Shown here: positions 8,975 to 18,261 of the stretch, in pieces | Layout of the letters: each line of letters opens with the position of its first letter | Position numbering within the stretch: the first letter of the stretch is position 1 | Assembly: GCF_044962685.1 (NCBI RefSeq) | Contig: NZ_JBBKTX010000015.1 | Coordinates: forward strand, 70,230 to 134,229 | Source of the DNA: Oceanobacter antarcticus | GTDB taxonomy: Bacteria; Pseudomonadota; Gammaproteobacteria; Pseudomonadales; Oceanobacteraceae | Reading direction: 5' to 3' | Length of the DNA stretch: 64,000 nt | Position numbers and translations under genes: made by a program | The notes under the pieces: generated by a model | The model's input: only the letters and a program-made list of their open reading frames with translations | Told to the model about the DNA's origin: nothing | Databases searched by the model: none

Positions 8975-9034
8975 GAATGTGCCGAGCGAGCACACTCTTT
9001 TATTACTCGACGACTCAAACAGGGAGCACACACT

Positions 9035-10048
9035 ATGTTGAAACAGGTGACGATGGCGGCAACAGGCCTCGTACTCGGTCTTTCCATAACCGCGCAGGCA
9101 GGCACGCTGGAGGATGTCCAGAAACGTGGCGCGGTGTCCTGTGGTGTCAGCACCGGACTGGCCGGCTTCTCGCAAAAAGATGAAAAAGGTAACTGGTCTG
9201 GTATTGATGTTGATGTCTGTCGTGCCGTTGCTGCGGCCGTATTGGGTGATGCCAGCAAGGTGCAGTACAAACCTCTGACCGCCAAGGAGCGTTTTACCGC
9301 TCTGCAATCTGGCGAAGTCGATATGCTATCGCGCAATACCACCTGGACCCTGACTCGTGATGCCTCTCTGGGCCTGAACTTTGTGGGTGTGAACTACTAC
9401 GATGGCCAGGGTTTTATGGTGTCGAAGAACCTCGGCGTCAGCAGCGTTAACGACCTCGACGGCGCTACCGTGTGCATCCAGGCAGGGACAACAACAGAGC
9501 TGAATCTGGCCGATTATTTCCGCGCCCACGGTATGGAATACACCGCCATTACCTTTGATACCTCTGACCAGACCCGTGCCGGTTTTGAAAGCGGTCGCTG
9601 CGACGTCCTGACGTCTGACCAATCCCAGCTTTATGCCTTGCGTATTGGTCTGCAAAAGCCGGAAAACGCGATGGTATTACCAGAAGTGATTTCCAAAGAG
9701 CCACTAGGCCCGGTGGTGCGTCAGGGCGACGACGCCTGGTTTAATATCGTCAAATGGTCGCTGGCGGCGATCATCGAAGCTGAATACCTCGGCATCAGCA
9801 GCGCCACCGCAGCCACTGCCGCCAAGTCCGGCACCCCGGAACAGAAACGTCTGCTCGGCAGCGACGGTGACGCAGGCTCCAAACTCGGCCTCAGCGCCGA
9901 CTGGGCCAACAATATTGTTTCTCAGGTCGGTAACTACAGTGAGGTCTTCGAACGTAATGTCGGTTCCGGCTCCCCCCTGAAGATCGCCCGGGGTCTGAAC
10001 GCCCAGTGGAATAAAGGCGGCATCATGTATTCCAACCCGATTCGTTGA
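9035..10048 (+). CDS. aapJ: General L-amino acid ABC transporter, periplasmic binding protein
   Basis: This is the solute receptor of the AapJQMP/BztABCD uptake system for polar amino acids (glutamate, aspartate, glutamine and others). The start at 9035 gives a signal peptide (MLKQVTMAATGLVLGLSITAQAG) and follows AGGGAG by eight bases; the longer upstream ORF adds residues with no family match. The mature part begins GTLEDVQKRGAVSCGVSTGLAGFS and includes the binding-protein blocks GIDVDVCRAVAAAV and DMLSRNTTWTLTRD. Its length of 337 residues is typical. It leads a four-gene operon with two permeases and an ATPase, under a sigma-54-type promoter, so nitrogen or amino-acid control is likely. 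Confidence 0.93.
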   Translation: MLKQVTMAATGLVLGLSITAQAGTLEDVQKRGAVSCGVSTGLAGFSQKDEKGNWSGIDVDVCRAVAAAVLGDASKVQYKPLTAKERFTALQSGEVDMLSRNTTWTLTRDASLGLNFVGVNYYDGQGFMVSKNLGVSSVNDLDGATVCIQAGTTTELNLADYFRAHGMEYTAITFDTSDQTRAGFESGRCDVLTSDQSQLYALRIGLQKPENAMVLPEVISKEPLGPVVRQGDDAWFNIVKWSLAAIIEAEYLGISSATAATAAKSGTPEQKRLLGSDGDAGSKLGLSADWANNIVSQVGNYSEVFERNVGSGSPLKIARGLNAQWNKGGIMYSNPIR

Positions 10049-10115
10049 TCGCCTTGATGACATTCACCCGCCTGATGGCGGGTGAATGTGTTTTACCGGA
10101 TACAGAGAGAGCCCT

Positions 10116-11312
10116 ATGACCAACGGTACGCCCCCCACCCCGCCTGCGGGCTCGGCTCCCGCGTTTTATAACAATCCCCATGTCCGCGCCCTGTTTTACC
10201 AGTTGCTTCTGGTAGCCGGGATTGGCTACCTTGTTTTTCTGATTATCAGTAATACCCTGGCTAATATGGAAGCCCGCGGCATCAAGACCGGCTTCGACTT
10301 CCTCAGTACCACTGCCGGGTTTGATATTCTGATGGCTCTGGTGGACTACGACGCCACCCATACCTATCTCGATACTTTTATCGTCGGCCTGCTGAATACC
10401 TTATTGGTGGGTGCGATTGGCATTGTACTGTCCACTCTGATCGGCTTTGTCATGGGCGTTGCCTACTTTTCCAACAACTGGCTGGTACAGCGTCTGTCGG
10501 TGGTGTACGTCGAAATATTCCGCAATATTCCCCTGTTATTACAAATTTTCTTCTGGTACTTCGCCGTGTTGGCCGCGCTGCCAAGTGCACGGAACAGCTT
10601 CAGTCTGGGAGAAGCCTTTTTCCTTAATATTCGTGGTCTTTACCTGCCGAAACTGATCGGTGAACCCGGTTCGGGTCTGGTTTACGGCGCTGTTGCTGCT
10701 GCTATTATTGGCATCTTTGCGCTGCAGCGTTGGGCCAAACGCAAGCAGGAACTGCAAGGGGTGCAACTGCCCGTAGTGCGGCTGTCACTGGCGTTACTGA
10801 TCGGTTTACCACTGCTGGCGACTCTGGTAACCGGCATTCCTTTCGCACTGGAATATCCGGAATTAAAAGGCTTTAACTTCCGTGGCGGCATCACCATCAT
10901 CCCGGAACTGATGGCGCTGGCGCTGGCGCTGAGCATCTATACCGGTGCGTTTATTGCCGAAGCCGTACGGGCTGGCATACAGGCCGTTCCCCACGGCCAG
11001 ACCGAAGCCGCCCGCAGCATCGGCCTGAAAGACAGCCAGATCATGAAGCTGATTGTCGTACCGCAAGCCATGCGGGTGATTGTGCCCATGCTCAACAGCG
11101 AATATCAGTCACTGGTGAAAAACTCGACTCTGGCGACCGCCATCGGTTATCCCGACCTGTTTACGGTATTTGTCGGCACTACGCTGAACCAGACCGGCCA
11201 GGCCATTGAAATTGTCTTTATGACCCTGACCGTGTTCTTCATCATCAACATGACCATTTCCTTCGTGATGAACTGGTTCAACCACAAAGTCAGCCTGGCA
11301 GAGAGGAAATAA
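10116..11312 (+). CDS. aapQ: General L-amino acid ABC transporter permease (AapQ/BztB type)
   Basis: This is the first of two inner-membrane permeases in the operon. The protein has 398 residues, long for a His/Glu/Gln-type permease, as expected for AapQ with its extra periplasmic loops. The permease signature lies near the C-terminus (EAVRAGIQAVPHGQTEAARSIGL), and EIFRNIPLLLQIFFWYF is the conserved membrane block. I chose the ATG at 10116, preceded by an AGAGAG purine run; an upstream ATG at 10086 adds ten residues without a clear ribosome site. The stop is two bases before aapM. Confidence 0.93.
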   Translation: MTNGTPPTPPAGSAPAFYNNPHVRALFYQLLLVAGIGYLVFLIISNTLANMEARGIKTGFDFLSTTAGFDILMALVDYDATHTYLDTFIVGLLNTLLVGAIGIVLSTLIGFVMGVAYFSNNWLVQRLSVVYVEIFRNIPLLLQIFFWYFAVLAALPSARNSFSLGEAFFLNIRGLYLPKLIGEPGSGLVYGAVAAAIIGIFALQRWAKRKQELQGVQLPVVRLSLALLIGLPLLATLVTGIPFALEYPELKGFNFRGGITIIPELMALALALSIYTGAFIAEAVRAGIQAVPHGQTEAARSIGLKDSQIMKLIVVPQAMRVIVPMLNSEYQSLVKNSTLATAIGYPDLFTVFVGTTLNQTGQAIEIVFMTLTVFFIINMTISFVMNWFNHKVSLAERK

Positions 11313-11314
11313 CC

Positions 11315-12481
11315 ATGAGCCATCCGGTCGAACCCTCCCGTACCACAATGCCAACGGCAGCCATACCAACGCCTGCTGATGGCCGCATTTTTCACCCCAA
11401 ACCCGCTCTGCCAGCGCCGATTGATAGCGTTGGCAAACGTGCCTGGCTAAAAACCAATCTGTTTTCGTCACCGCTGAATACGCTGGTCTCGATAACCCTG
11501 CTGGCACTGTTGGCCTGGGCCATACCGCCGTTGGTCGACTGGCTGTTTATCTCTGCCAACCTCAGTGGTCAGACCCAGGCAGCCTGTACCGGCGATGGCG
11601 CTTGCTGGGTATTTATCAAGGTCTGGTTGCAACCGCTGGTATATGGCAGCTACCCGGATGCCAGCCTGTGGCGGGTCAACCTCAGTCTGATACTGCTGGC
11701 AGCGGTGTTATCGTCGCCCTATTGGCTGCCACGCCAGCTGCGTAACAAGGTCGATATCCTGTTGCTGCTGGCGTTCCCGTTTATGGCCATTATCCTTCTG
11801 GATGGTCGTCTGCTCGGGCTGGAATACGTCAGTACTGCCTATTGGGGCGGCTTTTCATTAAACCTGTTTCTGGCATCTGCCAGCATTATTCTCGGCATGC
11901 CGCTGGGCTTTTTATGGGCACTCGGACGCCGCTCGCAGATGCCAATGGCACGCAGTATTTGTGTGATCTTGATCGAATTTTTCCGTGGTGTTCCGGTACT
12001 GGCGCTGTTTTTTATGGGCTCGGTGATGTTGCCACTGTTCTTCCCGGAAGGCACCAATGTCGACAAGCTGCTGCGTGTCTGGATCGTGCTGACCCTGTTT
12101 ATGGCGGGGTATATGGCAGAAGTGTATCGGGGCGGTTTTCAGGCGATTCCGTCTGGGCAATATGAAGCCGCTGCCGTCATTGGCCTGAGTTACTGGCAAA
12201 CCACGCTGTTGGTGATCTTGCCGCAGGTGATCAAGATATCCATGCCAAATATTCTGGCTACTGCGGTCATGCTGTTCAAAAACACCACCTTCCTGATGAT
12301 TATCGGTATTTTTGAAGTCCTCAGTACCGCCCAGAATGCCCTCACCAATTCCAGCTGGCTGGGTGGCTTTTCAACCGAAGCCTATCTGTTTGTCGCGCTG
12401 GTGTACTGGATATGCTGTTTCAGTATGTCGATGGTCGCCACCCGCATCGAACGTAAACTCGATACCAACCACCAGTCCTGA
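11315..12481 (+). CDS. aapM: General L-amino acid ABC transporter permease (AapM/BztC type)
   Basis: This second permease has 388 residues. It has a polar N-terminal tail, a first membrane segment around residues 52-75, and a conserved permease core with EFFRGVPVLALFF and EVYRGGFQAIPSGQYEAAAVIGLSYW. It pairs with AapQ to form the channel energised by AapP. The ribosome site GAGAGG lies inside the end of aapQ, so the two are probably translationally coupled. Confidence 0.93.
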   Translation: MSHPVEPSRTTMPTAAIPTPADGRIFHPKPALPAPIDSVGKRAWLKTNLFSSPLNTLVSITLLALLAWAIPPLVDWLFISANLSGQTQAACTGDGACWVFIKVWLQPLVYGSYPDASLWRVNLSLILLAAVLSSPYWLPRQLRNKVDILLLLAFPFMAIILLDGRLLGLEYVSTAYWGGFSLNLFLASASIILGMPLGFLWALGRRSQMPMARSICVILIEFFRGVPVLALFFMGSVMLPLFFPEGTNVDKLLRVWIVLTLFMAGYMAEVYRGGFQAIPSGQYEAAAVIGLSYWQTTLLVILPQVIKISMPNILATAVMLFKNTTFLMIIGIFEVLSTAQNALTNSSWLGGFSTEAYLFVALVYWICCFSMSMVATRIERKLDTNHQS

Positions 12482-12498
12482 CTTACGGAAACCAAGCG

Positions 12499-13296
12499 AT
12501 GAGTACCCACAACCACAGCAACGTCTCTCAGGGCACAAGCCAACGGCCAGCCCCGTCGCCGGACGACGTCATCACCATCACTAATCTGAATAAATGGTAT
12601 GGCGATTTTCACGTCCTCAAAGACATTAACCTGACGGTCAAAAAAGGCGAACGAATCGTCGTTTGTGGCCCATCCGGTTCCGGTAAATCGACCATGATTC
12701 GCTGTATTAACCGACTGGAAGAATTTCAGCGCGGTTCACTGATCGTCAACAGCATAGAGATGATTGACGATATCAAAAATATCGAAGCCATCCGCCGCGA
12801 CGTCGGCATGGTGTTCCAGCATTTCAACCTGTTCCCTCATCTGACCATTCTGGAAAACCTCACCCTTGGGCCAATCTGGGTGCAAAAAAAGCCCAAGGCA
12901 GAGGCTGAAGCCATGGCCATGAACTATCTGGAACGGGTCAAGATTGCGGAACAGGCACTGAAATATCCCGGCCAATTGTCGGGTGGCCAGCAGCAGCGTG
13001 TTGCGATTGCCCGCTCGCTCTGCATGGCACCCCAAATCATGCTGTTCGACGAACCCACTTCTGCCCTCGACCCGGAAATGGTCAAGGAAGTCCTCGACGT
13101 GATGGTCGAACTGGCGGACGAAGGCATGACCATGATCTGCGTCACCCACGAAATGGGCTTTGCCAAAAAAGTCGCCGATCGGGTGATCTTTATGGACGGT
13201 GGCGAAATCGTTGAGGAAAACACACCAGTCGAATTCTTCGAACGCCCTGAAACCGACCGTTTGCAGCTGTTCCTCAGCCAAGTGCTGCAGCACTGA
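12499..13296 (+). CDS. aapP: General L-amino acid ABC transporter ATP-binding protein
   Basis: This is the ATPase that drives AapJQM uptake. Walker A GPSGSGKS is at residues 57-64, the signature LSGGQQQR at 160-167, and Walker B MLFDEPTSALD at 181-191, followed by the switch His in CVTHEMGFA. The 265-residue length matches the polar amino acid ATPase family, apart from a slightly extended polar N-terminus of about 22 residues. It ends the operon. Confidence 0.94.
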   Translation: MSTHNHSNVSQGTSQRPAPSPDDVITITNLNKWYGDFHVLKDINLTVKKGERIVVCGPSGSGKSTMIRCINRLEEFQRGSLIVNSIEMIDDIKNIEAIRRDVGMVFQHFNLFPHLTILENLTLGPIWVQKKPKAEAEAMAMNYLERVKIAEQALKYPGQLSGGQQQRVAIARSLCMAPQIMLFDEPTSALDPEMVKEVLDVMVELADEGMTMICVTHEMGFAKKVADRVIFMDGGEIVEENTPVEFFERPETDRLQLFLSQVLQH

Positions 13297-13369
13297 TCAA
13301 ACGCACAACCGATGGGCTGTGCACTGCAACCCATCTCCAAATCAAGTAGCGACACCACCTTATCAAGGG

Positions 13370-13774
13370 TTATTGATTGGCTGCATCTGCTTTGTTATCA
13401 CAAAGCCAGTCCAGTGCATCGATATAGTTATCAAAAAAGCGTACTTCTCCGGCGATAAACCAGCTGGCAATTCTGGCCACCCAGTGCTGCCATTGGCTAT
13501 TGCCATAGATGGCAATCCGTTCAATTTCCGAGCCGTGTTTCAGTCCCAGTTTGAGATCATCCCATGCCGCCTGCAGCTCCCAGCCTTCAAATTCAGAACC
13601 GTCAATCATGATCCGAATGGTGGGATCATTCACTGCGGCCAGGGCCGTATCCAGCATCGGTGTGATGGTTTCATAATCTCGGTGGGTCAGGGTTCCTTGT
13701 GCCTTGAGTGAGACAAAAAACCGCTCGTTGACGCGGTTGATACCAATCGACAAACCATGGTGTTTATGAGTCAT
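13370..13774 (-). CDS. SpoIIAA-like (STAS_2 family) protein
   Basis: This 134-residue cytosolic protein fits the SpoIIAA-like family, which has an alpha/beta fold related to STAS domains. Visible family marks are an opening strand (GLSIGINRVNERFFVSLKAQGTLTHRDY), a central MIDGSEFEGWELQAAWDDLKLGLKH block, and a C-terminal VRFF-x-x-YIDALDWL segment. These proteins are found singly in marine and soil bacteria and their role is not established. The gene converges on aapP and is divergent from yghU. Confidence 0.8.
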   Translation of the reverse strand: MTHKHHGLSIGINRVNERFFVSLKAQGTLTHRDYETITPMLDTALAAVNDPTIRIMIDGSEFEGWELQAAWDDLKLGLKHGSEIERIAIYGNSQWQHWVARIASWFIAGEVRFFDNYIDALDWLCDNKADAANQ

Positions 13775-13991
13775 AACAGCCTCCTTTATATCGTTCGTTG
13801 GCCAGTCGCTGTTTTCAGTTGTTATTCAGATTACGCTGGCACCAGGCCACCACAAGGATATGAATCAACTCAATTGCAACTCATCGTGCCAGAAAGCAGC
13901 ACGATCAAAGCTCGCCAACTTCGTACACTGCATATGGACATCAATCACCACCACTGACGTTTTTCCTCTGCCCTGACAATGGAGACCGATT

Positions 13992-14852
13992 ATGAGCAAT
14001 AACACCTATACGCCCCCCAGTGTATGGCGCTGGGAACCGGGTAACGGCGGCAAGTTTGCCAGTATCAATCGCCCGATTGCCGGTGCTACCCACGACAAGG
14101 AGTTACCCCTGGGTGAACACCCGTTGCAACTCTATTCAATGGGCACTCCCAACGGCATCAAGGTCACTATTCTGCTGGAGGAATTATTGGTGCTGGGTAA
14201 AACCGCTGCAGAATACGATGCCTGGTTGATCCAGATTATTGACGGCGACCAGTTCGGCTCCGGTTTTGTTACGGTGAACCCGAATTCGAAGATTCCGGCG
14301 CTGATGGATTACAGCGTTAACCCGCCCCAACGAGTTTTTGAATCTGGTTCCATCCTGATGTATCTGGCAGAAAAATTTGATGCCTTTATCCCAGCAGACG
14401 CCGCCGGTCGAGCCGAGTGTTTTAACTGGCTGTTCTGGCAAATGGCCAGCGCACCGATACTGGGAGGTGGCTTCGGTCATTTTTATGCTTACGCACCTGA
14501 AAAATTCGAATACCCGATCAACCGTTTCACCATGGAAGTCAAACGTCAGCTGGACGTACTGGATCAACACCTGGCAGATCACGCCTTTATGTGTGGCGAC
14601 GAATACAGCATTGCGGATATCGCCATCTGGCCCTGGTATGGCGCACTGATACTGGGACGGCTGTACGACGCAGCGGCGTTTATTGAGGCAGAAAGTTATA
14701 CCCACGTTATGCGCTGGGCCAAAGCCATCGACGAACGCCCGGCAGTTACACGCGGCCGTATTATCAATCGCAGCTGGGGCGAACCGCACGAGTATTTGAA
14801 AGAACGCCACAGCGCCAGTGATATTGATGCGGTTTTGCAAACAGGCCTGTAG
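13992..14852 (+). CDS. yghU: Glutathione S-transferase-like disulfide-bond oxidoreductase
   Basis: The 286-residue protein matches YghU, a glutathione-dependent disulfide reductase of the GST superfamily. The thioredoxin-like N-domain contains GTPNGIKVTILLEELL and the glutathione-binding turn NPNSKIPALMD with ESGSILMYLAEKF. The all-helical C-domain follows, with FGHFYAYAPEKFEYPINRF and the family's YSIADIAIWPWYG. The polar N-terminal extension of about 40 residues is typical of YghU. A ribosome site (GGAG at about 13981) precedes the ATG. Confidence 0.92.
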   Translation: MSNNTYTPPSVWRWEPGNGGKFASINRPIAGATHDKELPLGEHPLQLYSMGTPNGIKVTILLEELLVLGKTAAEYDAWLIQIIDGDQFGSGFVTVNPNSKIPALMDYSVNPPQRVFESGSILMYLAEKFDAFIPADAAGRAECFNWLFWQMASAPILGGGFGHFYAYAPEKFEYPINRFTMEVKRQLDVLDQHLADHAFMCGDEYSIADIAIWPWYGALILGRLYDAAAFIEAESYTHVMRWAKAIDERPAVTRGRIINRSWGEPHEYLKERHSASDIDAVLQTGL

Positions 14853-14922
14853 ATCCAGGCATGTAGCTCTAGGCCACGGACGGAGCCGGGCCCTACGTCG
14901 GTCGGTTACAACCATCACACGT

Positions 14923-14967
14923 CATTTTGCCTCGTTCCCATACTCTGTTTGGGAACGAGGCAAAATG
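14923..14967. repeat. Perfect 18-bp inverted repeat between convergent yghU and ygiQ
   Basis: The arms 14923-14940 (CATTTTGCCTCG-x-CCA) and 14950-14967 are exact reverse complements separated by nine bases. The inner part (CGTTCCCA ... TGGGAACG) resembles a palindrome scattered through many proteobacterial genomes. The right arm ends two bases before the ygiQ stop. In RNA it would form a very stable hairpin and could act as a bidirectional terminator, but there is no strong T tract on either side. Confidence 0.75.
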
Positions 14968-14968
14968 A

Positions 14969-17278
14969 TTACTTCAATTTTCGAACGCGTTTCGGTAATT
15001 GCGCCTTGCCGGTATTTTTTCCGCCACTGTTGCCTGTCGTGCCCTTGCTTAGCACACTACCTTGAGTACGCGGTTTACTGGCTGCTTCGGCTTTTTGGGC
15101 GACCGACTGCTGCTTGGCCACCTTGCCCTGCACTCCTCGGCCTTTGGCCTGATAGCCCGGACGCTGACGCCCTCCTGCCGGCGCATCTTCCGCCGGGATC
15201 AGGGCATTGGGGCCTTTGCCAATCAGGTCGTGGCGACCCATACGCTTGAGTTCTTCACGCAACATCGGCCAGTTACGTTCGTCATGGTAGCGCAGGAAGG
15301 CTTTTTGCAGCCGACGCTGTTCAATATCACGGGGAATGGTCATTTTTGCCGTTTTATAACTCATCCGTTGCAACGGATTGCGCTCAGAATGGTACATGGC
15401 AGTGGCCAGTGACATCGGTGACGGATAGAAGGTCTGTACCTGGTCAACGCGCATTTTCTGGCTCTTGAGCCAGCGGGCCAGATTCATCATATCTTCGTTT
15501 TCGGTACCCGGATGCGCAGCAATAAAGTACGGCACCAGGTACTGCTCCTTACCCGCTTCCTTCGAAAACTTGTCGAACATACGTTTGAAATTGTCGTAGG
15601 TACCCATCCCCGGTTTCATCATTTTATTGAGGACGTTTTTTTCGGTGTGCTCCGGAGCAATTTTTAACAGGCCACCGACATGATGAGTCACCAGTTCGCG
15701 GACGTATTCCGGGTCTTCCACAGCGAGGTCGTAACGCAGACCAGAGGCAATGGCAATACGCTTGATCCCCGGCAAGGCACGAGCGGCACGGTACAGTTCG
15801 GTGGTCGGTTTATGGCTGGTTTCGAGGTTTTTACAAATTCCCGGATGCACGCATGACAGGCGACGGCAATTTTTCAGAATCGTCTCGCTCTTGCACTTGA
15901 GCATGTACATATTAGCGGTTGGGCCACCGAGATCGGAGACGGTGCCGGTAAATCCTGGCACCTTGTCACGGATTTCCTCAATCTCATGAATGATGCTTTC
16001 CTGGGAGCGACTCTGAATAATGCGGCCTTCGTGCTCGGTAATAGAGCAGAAAGTGCAGCCACCAAAGCAGCCACGCATGATGTTCACCGAGAAACGGATC
16101 ATATCATAGGCGGGAATACGCGCTTCACCATACGCCGGGTGAGGAATACGCTGATACGGCAACGCAAAGACAGCATCCATTTCATCGGTTTCCAGCGGGA
16201 TTGGGGGCGGATTGACCCATACTTCCTGGCTGCCGTGCTTTTGCATCAAGGGGTGAGCGTTGTAGGGGTTGGATTCCTGATGTAACACCCGTGAGGCATG
16301 AGCATAAAGAGCACTGTCGTTACGTACCTTGTCGAATGAGGGTAAACGAATATAGGTGCGACTGTTGTCGTGTTCGACCTTGCGCTGCAATGGCATGGGT
16401 ATAATTTTAATCGGCATGACATCCGCGTCCGCACCGGCCTCAATACCCGCTTCAGCGGCTTGCTGATCCGAGGCACAGCTTTCACTGTTGGCTTCTTTCA
16501 TTTCGTACGGGTTGGCAATGACGTCGATCTTCCCCGGCCAGTCAATACGGGTAGAGTCGATTTCTGTCCAGCCTTGCGGTGGCGCATCACGCAGAATCGC
16601 GGTGCCGCGCAGGTCGATAATATCCTTGATGTCGCGGCCCTCGGCCAGCTTGTGGGTCAGTTCCACCAGCGCTCGTTCGGCGTTGCCGTAAAGCAGAATG
16701 TCAGCGCCGGAGTCAATCAGTACCGAGCGCCGCACCTGATCGCTCCAGTAATCATACTGGGCAATACGGCGTAAACTGGCTTCGATACCACCAATAACAA
16801 TCGGGACGTCTTTGTAAACTTCACGTATTTTCTGGGAATAAACAATCACCGCCCGATCCGGGCGCTTGCCAGGTTCACCGCCGGGGGTATAGGCATCTTC
16901 CGAGCGAACCTTGAGGTCGGCGGTATAACGATTGATCAGCGAGTCCATATTGCCCGCCGACACGCCGAAGTAGAAATTCGGCTTGCCCAGTCGGGTAAAG
17001 TCGTCCGGATTGTTCCAGTCCGGCTGACATATCATACCAACACGAAAACCCTGGCTTTCCAGCAAGCGCCCAATGACGGCCATACCGAAGCTGGGATGAT
17101 CCACGTAAGCATCGCCGCACACGACAATAATGTCGCAGCTGTCCCAGCCCAGCTGATCCATTTCCTCTCGCGACGTTGGTAAAAACGGTGCGGTGCCGAA
17201 ACATTCGGCCCAATAGGGGAAATGCGAAAACAGATGCGGTACCTCGGTGGTGACCGGCTGCTGGTTGGACTGCGACAT
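14969..17278 (-). CDS. ygiQ: YgiQ family radical SAM protein
   Basis: This 769-residue protein belongs to the YgiQ family of radical SAM enzymes of unknown reaction. The N-terminal region reads PYWAECFGTAPFLPTSREEMDQLGWDSCD in segments nearly identical to E. coli YgiQ. The radical SAM cysteines appear as CFGGCTFCSITEHEGR (C-x3-C-x2-C), and the DLGGPTANMYMLKCKS block follows. The Lys/Gly/Gln-rich C-terminal tail is poorly conserved, as usual. A longer frame extends to 17542, but the added 88 residues do not look like protein, so I chose the ATG at 17278. The stop abuts the inverted repeat at 14923-14967. Confidence 0.94.
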   Translation of the reverse strand: MSQSNQQPVTTEVPHLFSHFPYWAECFGTAPFLPTSREEMDQLGWDSCDIIVVCGDAYVDHPSFGMAVIGRLLESQGFRVGMICQPDWNNPDDFTRLGKPNFYFGVSAGNMDSLINRYTADLKVRSEDAYTPGGEPGKRPDRAVIVYSQKIREVYKDVPIVIGGIEASLRRIAQYDYWSDQVRRSVLIDSGADILLYGNAERALVELTHKLAEGRDIKDIIDLRGTAILRDAPPQGWTEIDSTRIDWPGKIDVIANPYEMKEANSESCASDQQAAEAGIEAGADADVMPIKIIPMPLQRKVEHDNSRTYIRLPSFDKVRNDSALYAHASRVLHQESNPYNAHPLMQKHGSQEVWVNPPPIPLETDEMDAVFALPYQRIPHPAYGEARIPAYDMIRFSVNIMRGCFGGCTFCSITEHEGRIIQSRSQESIIHEIEEIRDKVPGFTGTVSDLGGPTANMYMLKCKSETILKNCRRLSCVHPGICKNLETSHKPTTELYRAARALPGIKRIAIASGLRYDLAVEDPEYVRELVTHHVGGLLKIAPEHTEKNVLNKMMKPGMGTYDNFKRMFDKFSKEAGKEQYLVPYFIAAHPGTENEDMMNLARWLKSQKMRVDQVQTFYPSPMSLATAMYHSERNPLQRMSYKTAKMTIPRDIEQRRLQKAFLRYHDERNWPMLREELKRMGRHDLIGKGPNALIPAEDAPAGGRQRPGYQAKGRGVQGKVAKQQSVAQKAEAASKPRTQGSVLSKGTTGNSGGKNTGKAQLPKRVRKLK

Positions 17279-17633
17279 AAAATTCAAGCTCTTGTATACA
17301 CGGACTGGCGGACGCCAAAGAGCGGCTATTCTCCCAAAATTCGGGCCAGGACTGAAGAATAACCCAGTTAAATAGTCGGAAATTGACCATAATATCGTCA
17401 TTAACCCTGTCGACACGAGGCCAGCATGGCAGTGAGGCGGGAAAACATGCCTTATTCCGGCTCCAGCTTGCCTGCTATCCCGTTTTAAAACCCGGCACCG
17501 GCAAGGAGATGACATAAATCCGGCATTGGCAGCTGCGTCCATGACAACGGTCAGTCGCTCCCATACGCTGCTGCTATTCTGCCAAAAACTGCTACCATCG
17601 CACTCCTAACTTGCCGAGATACAGCTCAACATA
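17279..17633. other. Intergenic region between divergent ygiQ and nasT
   Basis: About 355 bases must hold promoters for both genes. I saw no clear sigma-54 element, ANTAR-type hairpin pair or strong terminator. This is consistent with nasT-nasS being expressed without nitrogen-specific control, but no -35/-10 pair stood out. Confidence 0.3.
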
Positions 17634-18254
17634 ATGTCCCACCGTGAATCACAAAAAAGACCGGGGAAAAACACAACACCCCGAATCATGGTTGTCGACG
17701 ATCAGGCGCCTCGTGCCGCGATCCTGCAGCAGGCCTTGTCGGATGCCGGCTGCGAAGTCGTTGCCTGTCTGGCCAGTGCTCAAGGCCTGATGAAAAAAGT
17801 GATGGAACACCAGCCAGACGTCATCATTATCGACATCGAAAGCCCCGACCGAGACATGCTGGAGCACATGACCGTGCTTAACCAACATAACCCCAAACCG
17901 GTGATTATGTTCTCCGATGAAGACGACCCCGCCACCATTGAAAAAGCGGTGCGTGCGGGTGTCAGCGCCTACGTAGTCGACGGACTCAATCCTGCCCGCG
18001 TCAAGTCGATCATGGATGTCGCTGTCGCCCGCTTCCGGGAGTTTCAGGCATTACGTGGTGAACTGGAAAAAACCAAAAACCAGCTGGCTGACCGACGCTT
18101 GCTGGACGAAGCCAAATCCTTGTTGATGAAGCAAAAGAACATGTCGGAAGAAGAGGCGTATCACGCCATGCGCAAAATGGCTATGGATCGTGGCCAACGT
18201 ATGGTCGATGTCGCCAAAAACATCATTTCGGTGATGAACTTGCTAAACGGTTAA
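17634..18254 (+). CDS. nasT: ANTAR-domain response regulator, nitrate-responsive antiterminator
   Basis: NasT is an RNA-binding antiterminator for nitrate-assimilation genes. The receiver-like domain (about residues 16-130) has IMVVDDQ and VIIIDIESPD; the C-terminal ANTAR domain (about 140-205) has the typical LLDEAKSLLMKQKNMSEEEAYHAMRKMAM. In the NasST system NasS holds NasT inactive without nitrate. When nitrate binds NasS, NasT is released and binds paired hexaloop hairpins in leader RNAs, preventing termination. Two such leaders are visible in this window (near 19811 and 28801). The stop is seven bases before nasS. The protein has 206 residues, slightly longer than usual at the N-terminus. 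Confidence 0.93.
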   Translation: MSHRESQKRPGKNTTPRIMVVDDQAPRAAILQQALSDAGCEVVACLASAQGLMKKVMEHQPDVIIIDIESPDRDMLEHMTVLNQHNPKPVIMFSDEDDPATIEKAVRAGVSAYVVDGLNPARVKSIMDVAVARFREFQALRGELEKTKNQLADRRLLDEAKSLLMKQKNMSEEEAYHAMRKMAMDRGQRMVDVAKNIISVMNLLNG

Positions 18255-18261
18255 CCTGACT

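Noticed and set aside
13757..13957. Plus-strand 66-codon open frame between the SpoIIAA-like gene and yghU
   Set aside because: Begins inside the divergent gene, lacks a ribosome site and shows no protein-like pattern.
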